Shown here one piece after another: positions 17,746-26,390 of a stretch of 64,000 nt of DNA. The stretch is from the NCBI GenBank assembly GCA_964565615.1, contig CAZMFO010000001.1:39046-103045 (forward strand). Direction: 5' to 3'. A program made the position numbers and the translations under genes. Below the pieces are notes generated by a model. The model had not been told where the DNA came from, did no database searches, and saw only the letters and a program-made list of their open reading frames with translations. Numbering within the stretch: the first letter of the stretch is position 1; each line of letters starts with the position of its first letter. This stretch comes from HK-STAS-PATE-36 sp964565615. GTDB taxonomy: Bacteria; Patescibacteriota; Saccharimonadia; Saccharimonadales; JAGQNJ01.

Positions 17746-18840
17746 ATGTCAGAATTAACCGTAAATATAAAGAGCTTACTTGACGAAATAAATAATGCTT
17801 ATCGTCAGTTGGGTATAGATAATTTACAGGTTGAGATAAAGAGGCTAGAGCAAGAAAGTACTCAACCAGAGTTTTGGAATAATCCTAACAATGCTCAAAA
17901 TATAATGAAGGATATTTCTAGCTTGCAAGCTCGCGCAAATCCGTGGCTAGAGTTAAAAAAGTCAACCGAGGAGTTGGTAGATCTAGAAGCACTAGATGAT
18001 TTATCTCTAAAACAAGAGCTACAAAATACATATTCTAAGCTTTTGGACGAATATCAGGTTTTAAAAAAGCAACTAGCTTTTAGTGGGCCGTATGATGACC
18101 ACGATGTCATTTTGTCAATATATGCAGGGGCTGGCGGAACGGATGCACAGGACTGGGCATCAATGTTGTTGCGGATGTATGTACGCTGGGTTGAGTCCGA
18201 GGGCGGTCAGGTAGAGATTATTGAACAGTCAGTAGCCGACGAGGCCGGAATAAAAAGTGCCACCTGTAGCATTTCGGGGATCTCTTTTGGGTATGGAAGG
18301 CTAAAAAGTGAGCATGGTGTACATAGACTAGTTAGGCTTAGTCCTTTTAATTCTGATAATTTGCGACAGACTAGCTTTGCTAAAGTTGATATTATCCCTA
18401 AAATTGATAAACCGAACGAGGTTAAGATTAGCGATGACGATCTTAAAGTAGATGTTTTTCGGTCGGGTGGGCACGGTGGTCAATCGGTAAACACTACCGA
18501 TTCGGCGGTGCGAGTAACTCATCTGCCAACTGGCATTACGGTAAGTATTCAAAATGAGCGGTCGCAATTGCAGAACAAAGAAACAGCGTTAACCATTTTA
18601 AGGTCAAAACTGGCTCAACTTCAGCTTATTCAACATAAAGATAAGCTACAGGATATCAAGGGGCCAAATCAATCGGCGGAATGGGGTAATCAGATTAGAA
18701 GTTATGTACTGCACCCTTATAAACAGGTTAAAGACTTACGGACTCAATATGAAGCAAGCGACCCTGATAAAATACTAAATGGTGATATTAATGGGTTGAT
18801 AAACGCCTATATTGAGCAAAACTTGGGTTCTCAAGCATAA
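17746..18840 (+). CDS. prfB: Peptide chain release factor 2
   Basis: 364 aa, recognising UAA and UGA. The GGQ catalytic loop is in RSGGHGGQSVNTTDSAVR, and the codon-recognition tripeptide is SPF (VRLSPFNSDN), which marks RF2 rather than RF1. The reading frame is continuous from the ATG: the programmed +1 frameshift used by many bacteria near codon 26 is absent. Its presence agrees with UGA being a stop in this genome (for example glyS and the GH1 gene end in UGA). Confidence 0.96.
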   Translation: MSELTVNIKSLLDEINNAYRQLGIDNLQVEIKRLEQESTQPEFWNNPNNAQNIMKDISSLQARANPWLELKKSTEELVDLEALDDLSLKQELQNTYSKLLDEYQVLKKQLAFSGPYDDHDVILSIYAGAGGTDAQDWASMLLRMYVRWVESEGGQVEIIEQSVADEAGIKSATCSISGISFGYGRLKSEHGVHRLVRLSPFNSDNLRQTSFAKVDIIPKIDKPNEVKISDDDLKVDVFRSGGHGGQSVNTTDSAVRVTHLPTGITVSIQNERSQLQNKETALTILRSKLAQLQLIQHKDKLQDIKGPNQSAEWGNQIRSYVLHPYKQVKDLRTQYEASDPDKILNGDINGLINAYIEQNLGSQA

Positions 18841-18849
18841 TCAATTTGG

Positions 18850-18855
18850 TATAAT
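18850..18855 (+). promoter_or_regulatory. -10 box of ftsE, near-leaderless arrangement
   Basis: TATAAT then AGAGTTTGA then ATG at 18865 (gap 9 nt). It starts the ftsEX transcript independently of prfB, whose stop is 10 bp upstream. Confidence 0.68.
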
Positions 18856-18864
18856 AGAGTTTGA

Positions 18865-19548
18865 ATGATTTTATTGGATAGAGTTACAAAAGTTTATGGC
18901 AAATCTAACACGGCGCTTGATAGGGTTAGCCTACATGTTGAGCCCAAAGAGTTTGTGGTGATTGTGGGGCAAAGTGGTGCCGGCAAGTCAACCTTTTTGA
19001 AGTTACTCACCAGAGAGGAACGCCCAACGAGTGGAAAAATTATTGTCGGAGGAGTGGATTACGAACATCTAAAGGATAAAAAAATACCTTTATTACGGCG
19101 AAAGATAGGGGTGGTGTTTCAAGATTTTAAATTATTGCCAAATAAAAATGTTTTTGAAAATGTTGCCTTTGCGCTAGAAATTGTTGGTATGGGTAACAAA
19201 GAAATACAATACACCGTACCTCGTGTTTTGAATATCGTCGGTTTAAGTGGTAAAGAAAAGAGCTATCCAAAAGAATTGTCTGGTGGCGAACGGCAACGCG
19301 TCGCTATCGCTAGAGCTATTGCTCGGCAACCTAAGATATTGATTGCCGATGAGCCTACCGGCAATTTGGACCCTAAACATGCTTGGGATGTAATAGCAGT
19401 TTTAGAAAAGATTAACAAGTACGGAACAACTGTTTTGCTGACCACTCATAATCAAGATATTGTCAATAAATTAAAGCGTCGTGTTGTAACCATAACCGAT
19501 GGGAAGATAGTGAGTGATAAGGTCGGCGGGGGTTACAAATTATTATGA
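18865..19548 (+). CDS. ftsE: Cell-division ABC transporter ATPase FtsE
   Basis: 227 aa. Walker A GQSGAGKST (about residues 37-45), Q-loop VVFQDFKLLPN, ABC signature LSGGERQRVAIARA and Walker B ILIADEPTGNLDP are all intact. FtsE and FtsX form a complex at the septum that does not transport a solute but transmits ATP hydrolysis to periplasmic or extracellular peptidoglycan hydrolases through coiled-coil activators. The two downstream secreted coiled-coil hydrolases fit this role. It overlaps ftsX by 4 nt (ATGA). Confidence 0.96.
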   Translation: MILLDRVTKVYGKSNTALDRVSLHVEPKEFVVIVGQSGAGKSTFLKLLTREERPTSGKIIVGGVDYEHLKDKKIPLLRRKIGVVFQDFKLLPNKNVFENVAFALEIVGMGNKEIQYTVPRVLNIVGLSGKEKSYPKELSGGERQRVAIARAIARQPKILIADEPTGNLDPKHAWDVIAVLEKINKYGTTVLLTTHNQDIVNKLKRRVVTITDGKIVSDKVGGGYKLL

Positions 19549-20489
19549 AGCGAAAGTTAATCACCTTGTCTAGAATCTTTAAGGGCGGACTGACTAATTT
19601 TGTGCGTAATGCTTGGTTAGCAATTGCCGCAATTGCTGTGATGGTCATTACCTTAACTATTGTACTTTTTTCGGTTATTGCCAACGCTACCTTTACAAAC
19701 ACTATAAAACAGATTACCGATAAAGTTGATATATCAATATATTTAAAAGACGAAACAAGCGATAAAGACAAAGATCAAATACTTGAGAAACTAAAGTCCT
19801 TAACTAATGTAGAGAGCGTTTCGTATCTATCTAAGGATGATGCCAAAAACCAATTTATTGAAAAAAACAAAGAAGACATAGAACTTAGATTATCTATCGG
19901 TCAGTCTGACGGCAATCCAATTCCGGCAACAATTCGGATTAAGCCCAAAGACATCAATAAGCTAGAAGAGCTAAGTAACGAGATCAACAATCAAGGCTGG
20001 GAGAGGTTCATTTTAAAGATTTCTTACCAAAAAGACAGAAAAACAGCTATTGATAATATCGCTAAAGCAACAACATTTTTCAAAAAGGCTAGTTTAGCAG
20101 GAGTTGTAGTATTTGCCATAATCTCTATGCTGATAATTTTTAACACTATTAGAATGGCTATCTTTAATAGGCGAGAAGAGCTGGATATTATGCGCTTGCT
20201 GGGTGCCAGCACTTGGTATATTCGGGGCCCGTTTGTGGTTGAGACGGTGCTTTACGGTGTGATAGCGGCGTTGATCTCGGTATCGTTATGTAGGTTGTCA
20301 CTAGAAGTTGCAGTATCGGCCTTTGGTGCTAACAGTTTAGGATTATTAGATATAGAATATGCCACTCAGTATTTCTCTAGACATTTTTGGTATGTTTCGG
20401 GTATTCAGTTAGCGGTTGGAGTACTAATCGGGGCAGTATCGTCTATGGTTGCTACCAGACGATATCTGAAGTTTAAAAGCAGTAAATAA
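19545..20489 (+). CDS. ftsX: Cell-division membrane protein FtsX
   Basis: 314 aa with an N-terminal cytoplasmic segment, TM1 (WLAIAAIAVMVITLTIVLFSVIA), a large extracellular loop with the family pattern KVDISIYLKDETSDKDKDQI and RFILKISYQKDRKTAIDN, and three more C-terminal helices. The extracellular loop is where FtsX binds hydrolase activators (EnvC, PcsB, RipC in model species). Adjacent hydrolases at 20567 and 21741 are the likely partners. Confidence 0.94.
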   Translation: MKRKLITLSRIFKGGLTNFVRNAWLAIAAIAVMVITLTIVLFSVIANATFTNTIKQITDKVDISIYLKDETSDKDKDQILEKLKSLTNVESVSYLSKDDAKNQFIEKNKEDIELRLSIGQSDGNPIPATIRIKPKDINKLEELSNEINNQGWERFILKISYQKDRKTAIDNIAKATTFFKKASLAGVVVFAIISMLIIFNTIRMAIFNRREELDIMRLLGASTWYIRGPFVVETVLYGVIAALISVSLCRLSLEVAVSAFGANSLGLLDIEYATQYFSRHFWYVSGIQLAVGVLIGAVSSMVATRRYLKFKSSK

Positions 20490-20566
20490 GACATTATTTT
20501 GTCAAGTAAGAGAGCCAATACTTAATTGGGGAGTTGTGATTATCAAATTTGGAGGTCTATGTTATT

Positions 20567-21727
20567 ATGTCAGTAGGTAGCTTTACCAAAAGAAAAATGA
20601 AAAACAAGTTAAACCAATGGTTAAAAATGTCTGGCGGTGCACTGCGACACCTATTTTTAGCTGTGCTTATGTTGGTAGTTGTGGCTGGTTTTGGCTTTGG
20701 TACTGCTTTACAGGTACGGGCTCAATCTCTTCAAGACCAGATAGATACATTAAAAAAGCAAAACATAGAGAATAAAAACAATGTTGAAAAACTGCAGGAA
20801 GTCGCCATCAGTTACCAGAATGCTATAGAAACCCTAGAACACGATATTGCCGAGACACAACAAGCAATTGAGGCGAGCCATAAGCGTCAAGCAGAACTAG
20901 AAGCCCAGATTAAACAGGCAGAAGCTGATCTTGTTTTGCAAAAAGATTTTTTGAGCAAGAATATCAGAGCTATGTATTTAGAGGGGGATATTTCAACCCT
21001 AGAAATGTTAGCCTCTAGCAATAATTTAAGTGAATTTGTTGATAAACAACAGTATCGCAACTCTGTAAAAGAAAAGATAAGTCAATCTGTTAGTAAAATT
21101 AGCGATCTAAAACATCAATTACAAGCTCAAAAAGAGCAGGTGGAAGTAGAGCTAAAAGAGCAAAACAGCAGTAGAGTGCAGTTAGCCAGAAGTCGTGCCG
21201 AACAAAGTAGGTTGCTAACTATGAACGGAACGGAGCAAGCAGAGTTTAATAATAAAACAAAAGCAAACGAGCAAAAAATTAAAGAATTACAGGAGGCTCA
21301 GAGGGCGCTTGAGCGGAGTATCGCATCTGGGAAGTTGGTTAGTCAAGGTCCGGTTAAGCGAGGTGATGTAGTTGGAACGGTTGGCAATACCGGATTTTCA
21401 ACAGGCCCACACTTGCATTTTGAAGCCCGAAACAGTGAGGGAGTAGATATGAACCCAAATAATTATATTGGAAGTGGTTGGGACAGACCTGTTGAAGGTG
21501 GCTACATTTCTCAAAACTATGGTAATCCCGATTCGGTTTATTATAAAGGCTATCATACTGGGATTGACTATGCTGGAGTGTCGGGTCGTCCTGTTAGGGC
21601 GGTTGCCGATGGCGAGATTGTCTGGCGAGGATGCAAGGGGTCCTGTAACCTTAATTATGGATATTATGTTATGATACAACATACTAACGGCATAATTAGT
21701 TTATATGCCCATATGGTTCCAAACTAA
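20567..21727 (+). CDS. Secreted coiled-coil M23 (LytM) peptidase with permuted domain order
   Basis: About 386 aa. Signal anchor at residues 27-50, then a long coiled coil (about 52-235) like EnvC. The M23 domain is in reversed order. The half that normally comes last (GDVVGTVGNTGFSTGPHLHFE, residues about 264-286) comes first, followed by a linker and then the half that normally comes first (GYHTGIDYAG, His about 330, Asp about 334; final YAHM). All zinc ligands (HxxxD, HLH) remain. GGAGG at 20551-20555 fixes the ATG at 20567. It follows ftsEX, so it is a candidate FtsEX-activated septal hydrolase. Confidence 0.88.
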   Translation: MSVGSFTKRKMKNKLNQWLKMSGGALRHLFLAVLMLVVVAGFGFGTALQVRAQSLQDQIDTLKKQNIENKNNVEKLQEVAISYQNAIETLEHDIAETQQAIEASHKRQAELEAQIKQAEADLVLQKDFLSKNIRAMYLEGDISTLEMLASSNNLSEFVDKQQYRNSVKEKISQSVSKISDLKHQLQAQKEQVEVELKEQNSSRVQLARSRAEQSRLLTMNGTEQAEFNNKTKANEQKIKELQEAQRALERSIASGKLVSQGPVKRGDVVGTVGNTGFSTGPHLHFEARNSEGVDMNPNNYIGSGWDRPVEGGYISQNYGNPDSVYYKGYHTGIDYAGVSGRPVRAVADGEIVWRGCKGSCNLNYGYYVMIQHTNGIISLYAHMVPN

Positions 21728-21740
21728 GAAGGTAGTGAAT

Positions 21741-22892
21741 ATGTCGTCAATTAAACTTCTATCAAGAAAAATCATAAGACCAAGCATAAGGATACTCTTA
21801 ATGGGTTTAGTGATTATGATGATGGTTGCTTCTAGTTCGTTATGGATTAGTAGCGTAACGGCTGAATCCACTCAAGAAGAGATAAGTAGATTAATACAAG
21901 AGAACTCCAATAATCAAAGCACAGTTTCTCGCTTGCAGGTTGAGGCTACTAGTTATCAGGATGCAATTAATAAAATGCAGTCCGAGATTGCCGATTTAGA
22001 GGCCAAGTTACAGATAAATATCACCGAGCAGAATAGGCTTTCGGAGGAGATAAAAAAAGCCGAAGAGGAGCTGGCTAAGCAAAGGGATTTACTTGGTAAG
22101 AACATTAGGGCAATGTATGTAGAGGGTGAAATGTCAACCTTAGAAATGCTAGCCTCTAGCAATAATTTAAGTGAATTTGTTGATAAACAACAGTATCGTA
22201 ACTCTGTTAAAGAGAAAATTAGCGAAACAGTCGTTAAAATTAACGACTTAAGACATCGGCTTAATGCGCAAAAAGAGCAAGTTGACAAACTGGTTGCCGA
22301 GCAAAACCAACAAAGAGAAAAACTGGCAATTAGTAAAAACGAGCAAAATCAGCTTCTCGCTTATAATCAAAACCAGCAAACGGACTTTAATAACAAGATC
22401 AAAGCTAACTCTAGTCGGCTTCAACAGTTAATTGCCTCGCAACGCAATGCTAACTTTGCCGATGGTGGATATTACTTTATTCGTTTTTCTGGGCCGGTCG
22501 GAGAAATTAATCCGGCAAATTATGAGTATCGCGACTATGGGCATAGTCAGGCAGATGCACCTTGTCCCGGCCCTCCTGTTAGTGCAGATTCTATTGATCG
22601 GTGGGGTTATTGTACTCGGCAGTGCGTGTCTTATGCGGCATGGGCAGTGATGGCATCTGGAAGGTCAGCGCCTATAAGGTGGGGAGATGCTAAGAATTGG
22701 GTGGCTTCGGCATACGCCAATGGAGTGCCCGTTCTTCGCTCTGATCCAAAAAAAGGCGATGTAGCCATTAGTACAAATGGATATTGGGGTCATGCTATGT
22801 ATGTAGAAAGCGTTAACGGCAATCAATTTACTACATCCGAGTATAATACTAACCTAGACGGAAAACTGTACTTTAGAACAAGAACTTTCTAG
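21741..22892 (+). CDS. Secreted coiled-coil CHAP-domain amidase/endopeptidase (PcsB-like)
   Basis: About 383 aa. A signal sequence spans about residues 18-42, then a coiled coil homologous to that of the preceding gene, including a nearly identical EMLASSNNLSEFVDK segment. The C-terminal domain is CHAP-like: catalytic Cys in YCTRQCVSYAAW, His in GYWGHAMYVE, with SDPKKGDVAI before it. It cleaves peptidoglycan if active. The layout ftsE-ftsX-coiled coil hydrolase matches the FtsEX-PcsB pair of streptococci. An AAGG site precedes the ATG. Confidence 0.88.
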   Translation: MSSIKLLSRKIIRPSIRILLMGLVIMMMVASSSLWISSVTAESTQEEISRLIQENSNNQSTVSRLQVEATSYQDAINKMQSEIADLEAKLQINITEQNRLSEEIKKAEEELAKQRDLLGKNIRAMYVEGEMSTLEMLASSNNLSEFVDKQQYRNSVKEKISETVVKINDLRHRLNAQKEQVDKLVAEQNQQREKLAISKNEQNQLLAYNQNQQTDFNNKIKANSSRLQQLIASQRNANFADGGYYFIRFSGPVGEINPANYEYRDYGHSQADAPCPGPPVSADSIDRWGYCTRQCVSYAAWAVMASGRSAPIRWGDAKNWVASAYANGVPVLRSDPKKGDVAISTNGYWGHAMYVESVNGNQFTTSEYNTNLDGKLYFRTRTF

Positions 22893-22924
22893 AAAAACAC
22901 TAGAACTTCTGGGGATTAATCTAC

Positions 22925-22930
22925 TATAAT
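22925..22930 (+). promoter_or_regulatory. -10 box upstream of the S41 protease gene
   Basis: TATAAT with a weak TAGAAC -35 at 22901-22906 (18-bp spacer). A leader of about 24 nt with GAAGGGAG (22946-22953) follows, so this gene has a classical ribosome-binding site. Confidence 0.55.
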
Positions 22931-22959
22931 AAGAAGCGAAAACAGAAGGGAGTTTTTTG

Positions 22960-24162
22960 GTGCAGGATGAAAAAAAACGAGGAATCAGTAAGGGTATCTT
23001 TAAGGCTTGGTTAGTTGGTCTAGGTCTTTTTGCGATATTTAGTTTTGGTTATGGTTTGGGGTCGGGCAATCTTAAGATAGGGGTTAGGCAATCAAAACAG
23101 AACAGTCAACTATCATCAAGTCTTGATTTTGCGTCTGTAGAGAAGGTTTATGATTTATTGCGGAATAATTTTGATGGTCAGCTTGATTTTACAAAGCTAA
23201 CAGACGGTATGAAGCAGGGGCTGGTCAATGCAATAGGCGACCCCCATACCGAGTTTATGACAGTCGAACAAACTAAGGAATTTAACGATGATCTTAATGG
23301 AACATTTAGCGGAATAGGTGCTGAACTTAGCAAAGAAAAAGATATGATTGTTGTGGTTTCGCCAATTTCTGGGTTTCCTGCCGAGAAAGCCGGACTTAAG
23401 GCTAAAGATGCAATAGTTGAGGTTGACGGAGAGAATACTTATGGATTAAGTCTAACAGAGGTAGTAAGCCGAATTCGGGGTCCTGAAGGAACCGATGTTA
23501 AATTGAGGGTAGTTCGTAATCAGCAAGAAGATTTAAAGTTTACAATAAAGCGCGCTAACATCACTATTGCTAGCACCGAAGGAAAGATGCTTGAGAATAA
23601 TACCGGGTATATTAAAATAACTAGATTTTCTGACGATACAACTCAGTTAACAAGAGATCTGGCCAAGACTTTGAAGCAACAAGGTGCCAAAGACTTCATC
23701 TTAGATCTTAGGGGTAATCCGGGAGGATTGCTTGATAGTGCAGTTGATGTTTCAAGTATTTGGTTGTCAAGCGGAAAGACCGTTTTACAAGAAAAGCGTG
23801 ATGGGGTTGTCATTAAGACATATAAAGCAAAGGGAAACGCTTTACTAGAGGGAGTGCCAACCATCGTTCTGATAGATGGCTCTAGTGCTAGTGCAAGCGA
23901 AATAGTTGCCGGAGCTTTAAGGGATAATAATGCCTCAAAATTACTTGGCGTAAAGAGTTATGGCAAGGGCAGTGTTCAAACTGTTGAAGAATTAGCAGAC
24001 GGTTCATCATTAAAAGTGACTGTCGCTCACTGGTTTACTCCTAATGGTCAAACAATTGATAAGCAAGGTTTAGATCCAGATATTAAAGTCGAGTCGTCTT
24101 CGGATTCGGAAAGTGATGTTCAATTAAAGTCAGCCCAAGAAGAACTCTTAAAGCAACGATAA
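22960..24162 (+). CDS. ctpA: C-terminal processing peptidase, S41 family (CtpA-like)
   Basis: About 400 aa. One N-terminal transmembrane anchor (WLVGLGLFAIFSFGYGLG), a PDZ domain (ISGFPAEKAGLKAKDAIVEVDG) and the S41 catalytic core: Ser in IDGSSASASEIVAGAL, Lys in KSYGKGSVQTV. Such proteases trim C termini of secreted or septal proteins and can limit hydrolase levels, which fits its place after two cell-wall hydrolases. The GTG at 22960 is preferred because GAAGGGAG lies about 7 nt upstream; a TTG codon directly before it is the alternative. Confidence 0.92.
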   Translation: MQDEKKRGISKGIFKAWLVGLGLFAIFSFGYGLGSGNLKIGVRQSKQNSQLSSSLDFASVEKVYDLLRNNFDGQLDFTKLTDGMKQGLVNAIGDPHTEFMTVEQTKEFNDDLNGTFSGIGAELSKEKDMIVVVSPISGFPAEKAGLKAKDAIVEVDGENTYGLSLTEVVSRIRGPEGTDVKLRVVRNQQEDLKFTIKRANITIASTEGKMLENNTGYIKITRFSDDTTQLTRDLAKTLKQQGAKDFILDLRGNPGGLLDSAVDVSSIWLSSGKTVLQEKRDGVVIKTYKAKGNALLEGVPTIVLIDGSSASASEIVAGALRDNNASKLLGVKSYGKGSVQTVEELADGSSLKVTVAHWFTPNGQTIDKQGLDPDIKVESSSDSESDVQLKSAQEELLKQR

Positions 24163-24212
24163 TAAGATTTGCTGGGTATGATAATCTTGTGGTAGTATCA
24201 TAACAGTTGAGT

Positions 24213-24228
24213 TTAACATTAATGTTAA
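24213..24228 (+). promoter_or_regulatory. 16-bp perfect palindrome just after the pyrG promoter
   Basis: TTAACATTAATGTTAA is its own reverse complement. It lies 11 bp after a TATCAT box (24196-24201) and 23 bp before the pyrG GTG, the place expected for a repressor operator overlapping the transcription start. It is AT-only except for one C and one G, so chance cannot be excluded. Confidence 0.45.
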
Positions 24229-24251
24229 TTTGCATAGAAGAGGAGTGAATA

Positions 24252-25862
24252 GTGGCGCTGAAGAAGCGACAGACAAGATATATTTTTGTAACAGGTGGCG
24301 TGCTTTCGGGTTTGGGCAAGGGCATTACCGCCGCCTCAATCGGTAACATACTAAAAGCTCGTGGGCTATCTATTAACATCCAGAAACTTGACCCTTATCT
24401 AAATGTTGATGCGGGTACTTTAAATCCGGCCGAGCATGGTGAATGTTTTGTGACGGCAGATGGAGCCGAGACCGATCTAGATCTTGGCCATTATGAGCGT
24501 TTTTTAGATATAGAAACAACTCAACAAAGTTCGGTTATGAGCGGGCGAATATTACGCCGATTAATTGAAGACGAACGAGCCGGCAAGTTTTTAGGTAAAA
24601 CCGTGCAGGTTGTTCCGCATTTAACTGATGCTATTCAAGAGTATATCAAAGAGGCCAGCCAGAACTACGATGTTCATATTGTTGAGATTGGTGGAACGGT
24701 CGGCGATTATGAGAGCCCAGCATTTTTTGAGGCAATTAGAGAATTTGCTAACCAAGTGGGGCGTGATAACTGCCTTTATGTTCAGGTCGTTTATCTGCCA
24801 TACCTAGAGGCCAGCAAAGAGATAAAAACTAAGCCAGCTCAAAATGCTACAAGGGAGTTAAGGAGCATCGGAATCGTGCCAGATTTGTTAGTAGCCCGTT
24901 GTGAGCAATCAACGAGTGACGAAGTTCGGCATAAGTTGAGTGCTTTTTGTGGGGTTCCAAAAGAGGGGATTGCCATATTGCCCAATGCCAAAACGGTTTA
25001 CGAAGTCCCTTTGACGCTTGAAGATCAAGGTATCGGAGAGTATGTAGCAAATAGGTTAGGGTTACGAACCAAACGACCACAGTTAAAACCGTGGCATCAA
25101 GTAGTTAACCGAGCATTAACTAAGTTTGATGACAAGGTAACTGTCGGGGTTGTTGCTAAATATATGGACAATCAAGATACTTATATGTCCGTTTTTGAGG
25201 CATTAAAATCGGCATCTTGGTGGTTGGGAGTCAATTTAAGTATTTTGTGGATAGATGCCGAGAAACTTGAAGGTGTTGGCTCAAATTTGTCTGGCAAATT
25301 GCGTAAAGTTGATGGAATTGTTGTGCCGGGTGGATTTGGCTCACGGGGGGTAGAGGGCAAGATTAGGTCTGCTCAATGGTCTCTCAAGCATAACTTGCCA
25401 TACTTAGGTATTTGCTTAGGGTTACAGGTAGGGGTTATTGCTTCGGCGCGGAACGCTGGCCTGCACGATGCAAGCTCAACAGAGATCAACCCTAGCACAT
25501 TACACCCAGTTATTCATACTATGGAAGAGCAGAAAGGCAAGGAAGGTACCGGCGGGAGTATGCGATTAGGTAATTATCCTTGCGTTTTGATTAAGGGTAG
25601 TATCGCAGAGCGAGCTTATGCCAAGAAAAATATAATCGAGCGACATCGACATCGGTACGAGTGTAATAATGATTATCGTGATCAATATGATTCGTGGGGG
25701 ATTTTTGCATCAGGAACATCGCCAGATAATCATTTAGTAGAGGTTATTGAGGCAAAAGATCATAAGTTTTTTGTAGCCAGTCAGTTTCATCCTGAGTTTA
25801 CTTCTCGTCCAAATCGTCCACAGCCATTATTTGTGGAGTTTATAAAGAGTTGTAAAAAATGA
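24252..25862 (+). CDS. pyrG: CTP synthase
   Basis: 536 aa. It converts UTP to CTP with glutamine as ammonia donor. The N-terminal synthetase domain begins YIFVTGGVLSGLGKGITAASI (read in two parts), and the C-terminal class I glutamine amidotransferase has the oxyanion GGFGSRG, nucleophile Cys in LGICLGLQ and the His-Glu of FHPEFTSRP. The GTG start is set by AGGAG at 24239-24243. A palindrome in the leader suggests regulation. Confidence 0.97.
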   Translation: MALKKRQTRYIFVTGGVLSGLGKGITAASIGNILKARGLSINIQKLDPYLNVDAGTLNPAEHGECFVTADGAETDLDLGHYERFLDIETTQQSSVMSGRILRRLIEDERAGKFLGKTVQVVPHLTDAIQEYIKEASQNYDVHIVEIGGTVGDYESPAFFEAIREFANQVGRDNCLYVQVVYLPYLEASKEIKTKPAQNATRELRSIGIVPDLLVARCEQSTSDEVRHKLSAFCGVPKEGIAILPNAKTVYEVPLTLEDQGIGEYVANRLGLRTKRPQLKPWHQVVNRALTKFDDKVTVGVVAKYMDNQDTYMSVFEALKSASWWLGVNLSILWIDAEKLEGVGSNLSGKLRKVDGIVVPGGFGSRGVEGKIRSAQWSLKHNLPYLGICLGLQVGVIASARNAGLHDASSTEINPSTLHPVIHTMEEQKGKEGTGGSMRLGNYPCVLIKGSIAERAYAKKNIIERHRHRYECNNDYRDQYDSWGIFASGTSPDNHLVEVIEAKDHKFFVASQFHPEFTSRPNRPQPLFVEFIKSCKK

Positions 25863-25906
25863 GAACAAAATTGTCAGAACACTAAAAAAGGTGTAGCATT
25901 ATCAAT

Positions 25907-26296
25907 ATGGATAGTAATGACATAAAGCTAAAGAAGATACTATTAGTAGAGGACGATGATAACTTAGCTAATGTATATCAGGCTAGGTTAGAAGTAGAAG
26001 GTTTTGAGGTTAGGCGCGTACCAAATGGAGAGGATGCTTTGGCGGTAGCCACAGAGTATAAGCCGGATCTGGTGTTATTAGATGTAATGATGCCCAAAGT
26101 TGACGGCTTCGATGTTCTTGATATTCTAAGAAACACGCCAGCAACAGCCAATCTTAAAATTATTATGCTTACGGCACTTAGTCAGGAGAATGATCGAGCT
26201 CGTGCCACCCAGTTGGGCGTAGATGATTACTTGGTGAAATCTCAGGTAGTTATTGCAGATGTTGTTGAGCGTATCAAGCAACATCTTGGCATGTAA
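25907..26296 (+). CDS. Single-domain response regulator (CheY-like receiver)
   Basis: 129 aa, a stand-alone receiver. The acidic cluster VEDDDN, phospho-acceptor Asp in LVLLDVMMPKVDGF (about residue 59), Thr in MLTALS and Lys in DYLVKSQ are all present. It is a close relative of the receiver at 61791 (shared YLVKSQV and VYQARLE/IYEARLS motifs). No kinase is adjacent; the sensor kinase at 61850-63601 is a candidate partner. An intrinsic terminator follows. Confidence 0.92.
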   Translation: MDSNDIKLKKILLVEDDDNLANVYQARLEVEGFEVRRVPNGEDALAVATEYKPDLVLLDVMMPKVDGFDVLDILRNTPATANLKIIMLTALSQENDRARATQLGVDDYLVKSQVVIADVVERIKQHLGM

Positions 26297-26318
26297 ACAG
26301 AATCAATTTTAAAGAAAA

Positions 26319-26349
26319 GCAATAGCAGTAACACGCTATTGCATTTTTG
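26319..26349 (+). terminator. Intrinsic terminator after the response regulator
   Basis: GCAATAGC (26319-26326) pairs perfectly with GCTATTGC (26335-26342) around an 8-nt loop and is followed by ATTTTTGT. An A-rich 5' flank completes a typical Rho-independent terminator. Confidence 0.75.
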
Positions 26350-26390
26350 TAATCTTTATGCTAACATATACCTATTAAGTATAAACAAAT

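Noticed and set aside
17746..17850. Programmed frameshift in prfB
   Set aside because: The frame is continuous from ATG through the whole RF2; no in-frame UGA with a shift site is seen.
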